Part shown: piece after piece, positions 1 to 5,055 of the stretch | Position numbering within the stretch: the stretch's first letter is position 1 | How the letters are laid out: every line of letters begins with the position of its first letter | From: Alphaproteobacteria bacterium | Lineage (GTDB): Bacteria > Pseudomonadota > Alphaproteobacteria > CACIAM-22H2 | Assembly: GCA_016869915.1 (NCBI GenBank) | Contig: VGDA01000301.1 | Span: 1 to 5,055, forward strand | Length of the DNA stretch: 5,055 bases | Direction: 5' to 3' | Translations under genes and position numbers: made by a program | Notes under the pieces: generated by a model | Database searches by the model: none | What the model was told of the DNA's origin: nothing | The model's input: only the letters and a program-made list of their open reading frames with translations

Positions 1-747
1 GGCGTGATCGGCGGCGGCCTACTGCTGTGGATCGGCTGGAAGCTCCTGGCCGAGGACAACGAGGGCGAGGGCGACGTCACGGCCTCGAACCATCTCTGGG
101 TCGCCGTGCGCACGGTCCTGGTCGCCAACGCGGTGATGAGCCTCGACAACGTCATCGCGGTCGCCCGCGCGGCGAAGGGCGACACGCTGCTCCTCGTGCT
201 GGGCCTCGTCATCTCCGTGCCCCTGGTCGTGTTCGGCGCGACGGTCCTGCTGAAGCTGATCCAGCGCTTCCCGGTCATCGTCACGCTGGGCGCGGCGCTC
301 GTGGGCTTCATCGCCGGCGAGGTGATCGTCGCGGACAAGCTCTGGGAAGCCTGGGTCGACGCCCATGCGCACTGGCTGCACTACGTAGCCCCCGCCATCG
401 GGGCAATCGCCGTGGTCGTGGCCGGCCAGATGGCCGGCCGCAAGCCCATCCCCGGGCCGGGTTCCGCGGCAGAGGCGATCGCCGCGCCCGCCGCCGTCTT
501 CGGCGGGCGCGCGCTGCTCGCGACGCTCGGCGCGCTGCTCGCCGCCCGCGCCCCGTGGCTCGCCACGCTCGCCGCCAGCCTGCTAGGCTACACGTCGGGC
601 CAGAAGGCGCTGGGCGACCAGAGCGTCTCGGGCTGGACAGACCTCCACGCTCCCCTACTTCACACAGTCGGCCCGATCATCGCCGCCGCCGTCGCGGTGG
701 TCATCGTCGAGGCGATCGCCCGGCTGGTGCACCGCAACCGCAGATGA
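1..747 (+). CDS. TerC family integral membrane protein, YjbE-like, 5'-truncated by the window, with duplicated C-terminal module
   Basis: The frame is open from base 1, so the first GTG (position 4) is probably internal. Compared with the family as I remember it, about 85 N-terminal residues, including the first membrane helix and first acidic LDN-type motif, lie outside the window. Numbering from that GTG, residues 3-15 match the family's IGGGLLLWIGWKLL segment, and 45-54 (MSLDNVIAVA) carry the second intramembrane Asp-Asn motif thought to bind metal. Hydrophobic helices lie near 34-55, 62-84, 91-108 and 126-143. TerC proteins sit in the inner membrane and are linked to manganese export or metalation of exported enzymes; substrate cannot be read here. 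YjbE-type proteins normally end near residue 146, but this one continues about 100 residues, and 183-240 repeat 89-146 without gaps. A second TerC gene follows after 7 nt, suggesting an operon. Family assignment is firm; the specific metal is unknown. Confidence 0.9.
   Translation, partial: GVIGGGLLLWIGWKLLAEDNEGEGDVTASNHLWVAVRTVLVANAVMSLDNVIAVARAAKGDTLLLVLGLVISVPLVVFGATVLLKLIQRFPVIVTLGAALVGFIAGEVIVADKLWEAWVDAHAHWLHYVAPAIGAIAVVVAGQMAGRKPIPGPGSAAEAIAAPAAVFGGRALLATLGALLAARAPWLATLAASLLGYTSGQKALGDQSVSGWTDLHAPLLHTVGPIIAAAVAVVIVEAIARLVHRNRR
268..441 (+). repeat. Internal protein repeat, copy 1 (TerC C-terminal membrane module)
   Basis: This encodes residues 89-146 of the first TerC protein. The segment aligns without gaps with residues 183-240; by hand I count 21 identities in 58 positions. 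Shared anchors include P/TL/A/L/G/G, then W-x-D-x-HA-xx-LH-x-V-x-P in the loop before the last helix. This copy corresponds to the normal end of YjbE-like proteins. The repeat is visible only at protein level. Confidence 0.75.
550..723 (+). repeat. Internal protein repeat, copy 2 (extra C-terminal membrane module)
   Basis: This encodes residues 183-240 of the first TerC protein, the second copy of the module at 268-441. It keeps the W-x-D-x-HA loop (WTDLHAPLLH against WVDAHAHWLH), the following V-x-P and a final hydrophobic helix, but has no LDN metal motif. It is separated from copy 1 by a Pro/Gly/Ala-rich linker (residues about 147-168) and a short Ala/Leu-rich hydrophobic stretch. It ends 8 codons before the stop. 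Confidence 0.75.
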
Positions 748-754
748 GAGCCAG

Positions 755-1477
755 ATGTTCGACATCGTCTTCACCGCCGAGAACCTCGCCAGCCTCTTCA
801 CCCTGACCGCGCTCGAGATCGTCCTCGGGATCGACAACATCGTCATCATCGCGATCATCTCCAACGCTCTGCCGGAGCACCAGCGCGACCGCGCGCGCGT
901 CATCGGACTCGCGCTGGCGCTGATCACGCGCCTGCTCCTGCTCTTCTCGCTGTCCTGGCTCGCGAGCCTGACGGCGCCCCTGTTCCACGTCTTCGGGCAG
1001 CCCTTCTCCGGCCGCGACCTGATCATGCTGGCCGGCGGCCTGTTCCTGATCGTCAAGGCGACGCGGGAGATCCACGAGGCGATGGAGGAAGCGTCGGCGA
1101 GCGAGGACAACCCGCGGCGCGTCGGCTCCTTCCGCAGCGCCATCGCCCAGATCGTTCTGCTCGACATCGTCTTCTCGTTCGACTCCGTCATCACCGCGGT
1201 CGGGATGGCCAACGAGCTCTGGGTGATGTCCGCGGCCGTCATCATCGCGGTGATCGTGATGCTGGTCGCCTCCGGGCCGATCGTGCGCTTCATCCACGCC
1301 CACCCGAGCGTCAAGATGCTGGCGCTGGCCTTCGTCATGCTGATCGGCTTCGCGCTGGTGGCCGAGGGCATGGAGTTCCACGTCCCCAAGGGCTACCTGT
1401 ACTTCGCGATGGCCTTCTCGGTGCTCGTCGAGGGCCTCAACATAGCCATCGCGCGGCGCCGCAGGGGCAGGACCTGA
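755..1477 (+). CDS. TerC family integral membrane protein, YgdQ-like
   Basis: A complete 240-residue inner-membrane protein, close in length to E. coli YgdQ (about 237 as remembered) and alike throughout. Residues 21-28 (EIVLGIDN) give the first acidic intramembrane motif, 84-101 match the family's SGRDLIMLAGGLFLIVKA stretch, 137-150 (DIVFSFDSVITAVG) give the second, and 183-190 HPSVKMLA and 209-218 HVPKGYLYFA are subfamily hallmarks. About seven membrane helices are expected, with a charged cytosolic loop near 103-125 (EIHEAMEEASASEDNPRR). The C-terminus is a run of arginines. TerC relatives are linked to manganese efflux and extracytoplasmic enzyme metalation; the substrate here is inferred from the family only. 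The ATG follows the upstream TerC gene by 7 nt, with a weak GAGAG at 746-750 overlapping that gene's stop, consistent with translational coupling. Nothing looks truncated. Confidence 0.93.
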   Translation: MFDIVFTAENLASLFTLTALEIVLGIDNIVIIAIISNALPEHQRDRARVIGLALALITRLLLLFSLSWLASLTAPLFHVFGQPFSGRDLIMLAGGLFLIVKATREIHEAMEEASASEDNPRRVGSFRSAIAQIVLLDIVFSFDSVITAVGMANELWVMSAAVIIAVIVMLVASGPIVRFIHAHPSVKMLALAFVMLIGFALVAEGMEFHVPKGYLYFAMAFSVLVEGLNIAIARRRRGRT

Positions 1478-1542
1478 ACGGGTTGCGAGGGTGTGGGGGC
1501 CATGCTACCCACCGCGCCCCGGTAATTCCTGGCTGAGCTTCC

Positions 1543-1547
1543 AGAGG
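1543..1547 (+). promoter_or_regulatory. Ribosome binding site of fdxA
   Basis: AGAGG lies 11 nt before the ATG at 1559. It supports that start, which also gives the conserved family N-terminus (M-A-Y-V-V-T). The 81 nt between the TerC gene and fdxA must also hold any fdxA promoter, but I could not recognise -35 and -10 boxes. Confidence 0.5.
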
Positions 1548-1558
1548 CGAGTGTTCCC

Positions 1559-1894
1559 ATGGCCTATGTCGTCACCGAGGCATGCATCAGGTGCAAGTAC
1601 ATGGACTGCGTGGAGGTCTGTCCGGTCGACTGCTTCTACGAGGGCGCCAACATGCTGGTGATCAAGCCCGAGGAATGCATCGACTGCGGCGTCTGCGAGC
1701 CCGAGTGCCCGGCGGAGGCGATCATCCCGGACACCGATCCCGGCGCCGAGAAGTGGCTGGCGGTCAACAAGGAATACGCCGAGTCCTGGCCGAACATCAC
1801 CCGCAAGGGCGACGCCCCCGAGGACGCCGACCAGTGGAAGGGCGTCCCGGACAAATTCGCCAAGCATTTCAAGGCCGAACCAGGCTCGCGCTGA
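1559..1894 (+). CDS. fdxA: Seven-iron ferredoxin FdxA ([3Fe-4S][4Fe-4S])
   Basis: A 111-residue soluble low-potential electron carrier of the Azotobacter ferredoxin I type (about 107 residues). Nine cysteines lie at 9, 12, 17, 21, 25, 40, 43, 46 and 50, matching ferredoxin I once the initiator Met is counted. By that homology C9, C17 and C50 hold the [3Fe-4S] cluster; C21, C40, C43 and C46 hold the [4Fe-4S] cluster; C12 and C25 are non-ligand. The CVEVCPVDCFYEG and CIDCGVCEPECPAEAI segments are textbook for the family. The acidic C-terminal tail (about 55-111), including ESWPNIT, also follows it. No partner reductase is adjacent, so the redox partner is unknown. fdxA near carD is an arrangement I recall from other alphaproteobacteria. 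A hairpin right after the stop suggests its transcript may end there. Confidence 0.97.
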   Translation: MAYVVTEACIRCKYMDCVEVCPVDCFYEGANMLVIKPEECIDCGVCEPECPAEAIIPDTDPGAEKWLAVNKEYAESWPNITRKGDAPEDADQWKGVPDKFAKHFKAEPGSR

Positions 1895-1900
1895 GCCCCT

Positions 1901-1936
1901 GCAGGCCCGTCGGGGCCTGTGGTTATCCTGAATTTT
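1901..1936 (+). terminator. Probable intrinsic terminator of fdxA
   Basis: Seven nt after the fdxA stop, CAGGCCC (1902-1908) pairs perfectly with GGGCCTG (1913-1919) around a 4-nt GTCG loop, with a possible extra G-U pair at 1901/1920. A short run of four T (1933-1936) follows only after 13 nt, so the U-tract is displaced and the terminator is imperfect. Confidence 0.5.
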
Positions 1937-1938
1937 CA

Positions 1939-2147
1939 GCGCCTTAGGGCGCGCCGGGCGTTTATTTCCGGCCCCGGATGTGATAGGGACCCGCCCGTCG
2001 TCCGGTGAGTGGCGACGCACGGCTTCCTTGCGGCCGGGCAGGCGGGACGACTCCCCAGGGCGTCGGCTCCCGCGCAAGCTCCATTTCCAGTTCCGGGTGG
2101 GTTCCCGGAAGACGCGAGGACACAGAGGCAACGGAGTGCAGCTGTCG
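1939..2147 (+). other. Non-coding carD leader with several inverted repeats
   Basis: No gene is supported here; open frames translate to low-complexity Arg/Gly/Pro-rich peptides unlike any family. Three structures stand out. GCGCC (1939-1943) pairs with GGCGC (1948-1952), with T-rich TTTATTT at 1961-1967 downstream, possibly a second terminator. CGCCCGTCGTCC (1992-2003) can pair with GGACGAC (2045-2051) and, after a 6-nt bulge, GGGCG (2058-2062). TTCCGGG (2091-2097) pairs with CCCGGAA (2104-2110) around a 6-nt loop, ending 37 nt before the carD start. The carD promoter should lie in this stretch, but I see no convincing -35/-10 pair. Short stems are common at this G+C, so function is uncertain. 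Confidence 0.35.
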
Positions 2148-2663
2148 ATGCGCAAGCCAGCGAAGGACACGATGGACATCGGTTTCGAGGTCGAGGACCT
2201 CGTCGTCTACCCGACCCACGGCGTGGGCCGGATCACCGGCATCGAGGCCCAGGAGATCGCGGGCCAGAAGCTCAACCTCCTCGTCATCCAGTTCGAGAAG
2301 GACCGGATGACGCTGCGCGTGCCCGTCGCCAAGGCGAAGACATCGGGGCTGCGCAAGCTGTCGACCAAGAAGGAGATGCAGACCGCGCTGCTGACGCTCA
2401 AGGGCCGCTCGCGCATCAAGCGCACGATGTGGTCGCGCCGCGCGCAGGAATACGAGGCGAAGATCAACTCGGGCGACCCGCGCCAGATCGCCGAGGTGGT
2501 GCGCGACCTGCACCGCAACGCCGGCCAGCCGGACCAGTCCTTCAGCGAGCGCCAGATGTACCAAGCCGCGCTCGACCGCCTGTCGCGCGAGTTCGCGGCG
2601 GTGGAGAAGATCGCCGAGGACGTCGCCACCCAGCGCCTCGAGGCCATGCTCAAGGCCGCCTGA
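2148..2663 (+). CDS. carD: CarD family transcriptional regulator (RNA polymerase-binding)
   Basis: A 171-residue cytosolic protein. CarD proteins bind the RNA polymerase beta subunit through an N-terminal Tudor-like RNAP-interacting domain and stabilise the open promoter complex with a helical C-terminal domain that touches DNA. Residues about 13-70 are the interaction domain, including VVYPTHGVG (19-27) and MTLRVPVAKA (54-63). The helical domain runs from about 75 to 171; KRTMWSRRAQEYE (91-103) contains Trp95, equivalent to the tryptophan that wedges into the minor groove at the -10 edge in mycobacterial CarD. IAEVVRDLHR and SERQMYQAALDRL follow the alphaproteobacterial pattern. The ATG at 2148 fits the family N-terminus and has GGAG at 2133-2136; the ATG at 2172, with GAAGGA at 2162-2167 only 4 nt away, is a real alternative. 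The frame stays open upstream to 1980, but that extension looks non-coding. Confidence 0.93.
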   Translation: MRKPAKDTMDIGFEVEDLVVYPTHGVGRITGIEAQEIAGQKLNLLVIQFEKDRMTLRVPVAKAKTSGLRKLSTKKEMQTALLTLKGRSRIKRTMWSRRAQEYEAKINSGDPRQIAEVVRDLHRNAGQPDQSFSERQMYQAALDRLSREFAAVEKIAEDVATQRLEAMLKAA

Positions 2664-2671
2664 CGCCTGCG

Positions 2672-2695
2672 CGCCCGCGACGGGCGTCGCGGGCG
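2672..2695 (+). terminator. Strong GC hairpin after carD, no U-tract
   Basis: CGCCCGCGAC (2672-2681) and GTCGCGGGCG (2686-2695) form a perfect 10-bp stem with a 4-nt GGGC loop, 8 nt after the carD stop. A second stem, GCGCGCC (2702-2708) with GGCGCGC (2712-2718), follows. No T-run comes after either, so this could be a weak or factor-dependent terminator, or a 3'-stabilising structure that lets some transcription continue downstream. Confidence 0.45.
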
Positions 2696-2718
2696 GCGCT
2701 TGCGCGCCCGTGGCGCGC

Positions 2719-2739
2719 GCTGCGAATTTGCATCGCAGC
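2719..2739 (+). promoter_or_regulatory. Perfect inverted repeat abutting the start codon of the downstream gene
   Basis: GCTGCGA (2719-2725) and TCGCAGC (2733-2739) are exact reverse complements separated by the AT-rich spacer ATTTGCA. The repeat ends one base before the ATG at 2741, exactly where a ribosome binding site should be, and no Shine-Dalgarno sequence is visible. As RNA it would form a 7-bp hairpin sequestering the initiation region; as DNA it could be an operator. Both readings are inference. Confidence 0.45.
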
Positions 2740-2740
2740 A

Positions 2741-3544
2741 ATGATCGAGTCGCAGAAATTCGCCATCCTCAGGAAGGTGCGCCGGATCTGGGCGGTCGGG
2801 GCGATACATGGCGAGGCCGCGCGCCTCGCCGCGCTCCACGACAGGCTGGCCGAGCGCCTCGTCCTGCCCGGCGACCGCATCGTCTACCTGGGCAACTATC
2901 TCGGCCGCGGCCCCGACGTGGCCGGCACGGTCGAGGAACTGCTCGACTTCCGGCGCCGCGCGCTCGCCCTTCCCGGGATCTTCGCCGCCGATATCGTCTT
3001 CCTGCGCGGCGGCCAGGAGGAGATGTGGCAGAAGCTGCTGCAGGTGCAGTTCGCCGTGAACCCGCGCGAGGTCCTCGACTGGATGCTCGGCCAGGGCCTC
3101 GGCGCGACCCTGGCCGCCTACGGCCTCGACCCGCGCCGGGGCCTCGCCGCCGCGCGCGACGGCACGCTCTCGCTCTCGCGCTGGACCTCGAGCGTCCGCG
3201 GCGCGATCGCCACCCGGCCCGGCCATCGCGACTTCCTCTCCGCCCTGCGCCGCGCCGCCTACGACGAGGAGTCGCGGGTCCTGCTCGTCCATGCCGGGGT
3301 CGACCCGAGCCGCCCGCTGGCCAGCCAGGGCGACACGCTCTGGTGGGGGGCGCCGGGCTTCGGGCGCTGGGACCGGCCATTCGGCGAGTTCGACCGCGTG
3401 GTCCGCGGCTACGACCCCGCCCATGGCGGGACCGTCGAGACGCCCTTCGCCGTGACGGCCGACTCCGGCTGCGGCTTCGGCGGCGCGCTGACCGCGCTCT
3501 GCCTGAGCGCCCAGGGGGAGGTCGTCGACCGCATCGAGGCCTGA
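2741..3544 (+). CDS. PPP-type metallophosphatase-like protein, probably catalytically inactive
   Basis: A 267-residue protein with the layout of bacterial PPP-family serine/threonine phosphatases and ApaH-like enzymes, but with most active-site residues changed. The usual GDxHG is GAIHG (20-24, Asp to Ala, His kept); GDYVDRG is GNYLGRG (51-57, bridging Asp to Asn, second Asp to Gly, Arg kept); GNHE is GGQE (90-93, metal Asn to Gly, catalytic His to Gln). LLVHAG (181-186) keeps its His, while the later GHT is GYD (223-225). The C-terminal DSGCGFGGALTAL (241-253) matches the family's DTG...GG.LTA ending. The frame is intact and the hydrophobic core motifs remain, so it looks like a maintained pseudoenzyme rather than a decaying gene. 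No signal peptide is seen. The ATG at 2741 has no visible Shine-Dalgarno, but no better in-frame start exists before the family motifs begin. Its position between carD and rpoH suggests a link to transcription or stress signalling; function unknown. Confidence 0.85.
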   Translation: MIESQKFAILRKVRRIWAVGAIHGEAARLAALHDRLAERLVLPGDRIVYLGNYLGRGPDVAGTVEELLDFRRRALALPGIFAADIVFLRGGQEEMWQKLLQVQFAVNPREVLDWMLGQGLGATLAAYGLDPRRGLAAARDGTLSLSRWTSSVRGAIATRPGHRDFLSALRRAAYDEESRVLLVHAGVDPSRPLASQGDTLWWGAPGFGRWDRPFGEFDRVVRGYDPAHGGTVETPFAVTADSGCGFGGALTALCLSAQGEVVDRIEA

Positions 3545-3624
3545 TCCTCGTCCCTCCTCCGGCTGGGGGGAACCCCGAGTGATCCGCTGGGACGAACAGC
3601 CCGTAATAAGTGGACAACAAGGTC

Positions 3625-3630
3625 GAGGGG
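3625..3630 (+). promoter_or_regulatory. Ribosome binding site of rpoH
   Basis: GAGGGG lies 7 nt before the ATG at 3638, a good spacing that supports this start. The 93-nt gap from the phosphatase-like gene (3545-3637) should hold any rpoH promoter, but I could not identify a convincing one. Confidence 0.65.
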
Positions 3631-3637
3631 CAAGGCC

Positions 3638-4522
3638 ATGGCGCACGCCGACGATGCCATCCACGGAGCTACCCTGAACTTCGTGCGCGGCGCCATGAAA
3701 CGCGCGCTCCTGACGCGCGAGCGCGAGTTCGAGCTCGCCCGCTCGTGGCGCGAGACCGGCGACCAGACCGCGCTGCACGAACTGATCAACGCCTATACGC
3801 GCCTCGTGATCGCGACGGCGACCCGCTTCCGCCACTACGGCCTGCCCTTCGGCGACCTGATCCAGGAGGGCAATCTCGGCCTTATGCACGCCGCGGCGCG
3901 CTTCGAGCCGGAGCGCGAGGTCCGCTTCTCGACCTACGCGGCGTGGTGGATCCGCTCGCAGATGCAGGACTTCATCCTGCGCAACTGGTCGATCGTGCGC
4001 ACCGGCACGACCGCCGCGCACAAGTCGCTGTTCTTCAACCTCCGCCGCCTGCGCGCGCGCATCGACAACGGCGCCGGCCCCGCGCAGCTGACGCCCGAGC
4101 AGCGCCAGCGCATCGCCACCGAGCTCGGCGTCACGCTCAAGGACGTCGCCGACATGGAGGGACGCCTCGCGGCCTCCGACCAGTCGCTCAACGCCGGCGT
4201 CGGGGAGGACCAGGAGGTCGAGGTCCAGGACTTCCTGGTCGACGACCGCCCCGGCCCCGAGGCGACGACGATGGAGGCGCATGACCGCCGCTTGCGCCTC
4301 AAGTGGCTGTCGGAGGCGATCGGCGAGCTCAGCCCGCGCGAGCAAACGATCATCTCCGAGCGTCGCCTGCGCGACGAGGGCGTGACGCTCGAGGAACTAG
4401 GCCGCGAGCTCGGCGTCAGCAAGGAGCGCGTGCGCCAGCTCGAGGCGCGCGCGATGGGCAAGCTGCGCGCGGCGCTCGAGCGTCGCGCCGGCGCGGAGCT
4501 CGACGCCGTCCTGCCCGCCTGA
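3638..4522 (+). CDS. rpoH: RNA polymerase sigma-32 factor, RpoH2 type
   Basis: A complete 294-residue sigma-70 family protein that directs core RNA polymerase to stress promoters. Region 2 spans about 45-122: GDLIQEGNLGLMHAAARFEP (72-91) for core binding, then FSTYAAWWIRSQMQDFILRNWSIVR (97-121) for -10 recognition and melting. KSLFFNLRRLRARI (129-142) is the RpoH box specific to heat-shock sigmas. MEGRLAASDQSLN (173-185) is another RpoH marker. Region 4 (about 228-282) includes LSPREQ, GVTLEELGRELGVSKERVRQLEARAMGKLRAAL, the -35-binding helix-turn-helix. GDLIQEG, rather than the SEVISEG-like form of RpoH1, and the NWSIVR ending favour RpoH2, which in Rhodobacter sphaeroides serves the singlet-oxygen response. 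The N-terminus is near normal length and no key region is missing. The gene converges on the protease gene with 21 nt between stops. Confidence 0.95.
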   Translation: MAHADDAIHGATLNFVRGAMKRALLTREREFELARSWRETGDQTALHELINAYTRLVIATATRFRHYGLPFGDLIQEGNLGLMHAAARFEPEREVRFSTYAAWWIRSQMQDFILRNWSIVRTGTTAAHKSLFFNLRRLRARIDNGAGPAQLTPEQRQRIATELGVTLKDVADMEGRLAASDQSLNAGVGEDQEVEVQDFLVDDRPGPEATTMEAHDRRLRLKWLSEAIGELSPREQTIISERRLRDEGVTLEELGRELGVSKERVRQLEARAMGKLRAALERRAGAELDAVLPA

Positions 4523-4543
4523 CGCGCGCGCGGGGCGCGCCGC
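4523..4543. other. GC-only gap between convergent genes
   Basis: These 21 nt are made only of G and C. GCGCGC (4526-4531) can pair with GCGCGC (4535-4540) around a GGG loop, so a hairpin serving both convergent transcripts is possible, but there is no T-run on either strand. I cannot call it a true terminator. Confidence 0.3.
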
Positions 4544-5055
4544 TCAGTCCGCGATCACCTTGTAGCGGCGCCCCGGCTTCAGGGCCTCGCCGGGCTGCAG
4601 CCCGTTGAGCACCTGGAACCGGCGCAGCGGCAGGTCCACCACCGCCATGCGCCGCGCCATGCCTTCCTGCGTGTCTCCGGCGCCTGCGCGCAGCGCGCGG
4701 ATGCGGAACGGCCGGGCGGCCGACGCTTCCGCCGGCGACATCTGCCGGAAGGACTGCGCGGTCCGGCCGAAATCCGGCCCCAGCGCGGCGCTCGACTCCG
4801 GGGGCGACAGGAAGCGGAAGCGCCAGACCGCGTCGGCGCCCTCCACCAGCACGACCGAGACGTCCAGCTCCTGGCCAGACTGCGTGCGCACCCTGCCCGC
4901 GCCCGAGGCTGCGGGCAGGCCGCCGATCGTGGCCGGCCGCGCCTGCTGGAACCCGGCCTGGGCGAGATAGGCGGCGAGCTGGCCGCGCGGCGCGCGCGCG
5001 TCGCGGTCGAAGAGGATGCGCCCACCGCCCGGGCCGGAGGCGATGACCGCGCTGT
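4544..5055 (-). CDS. C-terminal part of a probable M48 family metalloprotease
   Basis: The minus-strand frame is open from the window edge to its stop at 4544-4546, giving 169 codons plus a partial one; the N-terminal part with any HExxH zinc motif is beyond base 5055. A GTG at 4889-4891 is probably internal, because the reading upstream of it looks like the same protein (a segment near 4949-5020 reads RILFDRDARAPRGQLAAYLA). The visible part resembles the C-terminal tail I associate with alphaproteobacterial M48 peptidases of roughly 450-500 residues: a beta-rich stretch (ELDVSVVLVEGADAVWRFRFLSP), SFRQMSPAEA, then a LysM-like end with GDTQEGMARRM, RFQVLNGLQPGEALKPGRRYKVI. In that family the protein is usually exported to the envelope and may have TPR repeats; neither is visible here. 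Family assignment rests on the tail alone, so a LysM-type envelope protein remains possible. Confidence 0.7.
   Translation of the reverse strand, partial: SAVIASGPGGGRILFDRDARAPRGQLAAYLAQAGFQQARPATIGGLPAASGAGRVRTQSGQELDVSVVLVEGADAVWRFRFLSPPESSAALGPDFGRTAQSFRQMSPAEASAARPFRIRALRAGAGDTQEGMARRMAVVDLPLRRFQVLNGLQPGEALKPGRRYKVIAD

Noticed and set aside
2002..2022. Resemblance of CCGGTGAGTGGCGACGCACGG to the GGTGAGTAACGCGTGGG segment of 16S rRNA
   Set aside because: Only a short stretch matches and the flanks do not continue as rRNA; most likely coincidence in GC-rich DNA.
1980..2147. N-terminal extension of CarD by 56 residues from the ATG at 1980
   Set aside because: The extension is Arg/Ser/Gly-rich without resemblance to CarD, and family members start about 10-15 residues before the VVYP motif; the ATG at 2148 has a Shine-Dalgarno sequence.
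3569..3595. GGAAC as a -35 box of an EcfG-type general stress promoter upstream of rpoH
   Set aside because: No CGTT-like -10 element occurs at the required 16-18 nt spacing; the bases there read GACGAAC.
3604..3609. TAATAA as a -10 box for rpoH
   Set aside because: No TTGACA-like -35 element lies 16-18 nt upstream, and the hexamer fits the consensus poorly.
2207..4345. A 712-codon open frame on the minus strand opposite carD, the phosphatase-like gene and rpoH
   Set aside because: The plus strand carries three well-recognised families here. The antisense translation is low-complexity Arg/Ala/Glu-rich text, the expected mirror of GC-rich codons.
4579..5025. Alternative minus-strand frame of 148 codons overlapping the protease tail
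   Set aside because: It is Arg/Ser/Ala-rich with no recognisable motif, while the overlapping frame reads as a coherent LysM-like M48 C-terminus.

Overview
The window is about 70% G+C, densely coded and looks like a free-living alphaproteobacterium. A Rhodospirillales-type lineage is my best guess, but the sequence does not settle it. The pointers are a RpoH2-type heat-shock sigma factor, an alphaproteobacterial CarD, a seven-iron FdxA ferredoxin and the C-terminus of an M48-type metalloprotease, all in one neighbourhood. I see no rRNA or tRNA genes, no insertion sequence, no CRISPR array and no clear sign of recent transfer.

Layout. Positions 1-1477 hold two tandem, co-directional TerC-family membrane proteins of different subfamilies (YjbE-like, cut at its 5' end, then YgdQ-like), 7 nt apart and probably co-transcribed. 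fdxA follows at 1559-1894, with a GC-rich hairpin behind it. A 253-nt non-coding stretch (1895-2147) with several inverted repeats leads into carD (2148-2663). After a 10-bp hairpin comes a 267-codon gene (2741-3544) with the fold signature of a PPP-type metallophosphatase but with most metal-binding residues replaced. rpoH (RpoH2 type) occupies 3638-4522. Facing it on the minus strand, from 4544 to the window edge, is the 3' part of a probable M48 metalloprotease gene.

How the parts may fit together. TerC proteins are linked to divalent-metal (manganese) export, FdxA is an iron-sulfur electron carrier, CarD is an RNA-polymerase-binding initiation factor, and RpoH2 drives oxidative and heat stress genes in alphaproteobacteria. 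Together they suggest a stress and metal/redox homeostasis neighbourhood rather than a single pathway. This is inference from gene identities, since no shared promoter could be recognised.

The most unusual items are the apparently catalytically dead phosphatase between carD and rpoH, the perfect inverted repeat ending 1 nt before its start codon, and a TerC protein whose C-terminus contains a gapless second copy of its own last membrane module.
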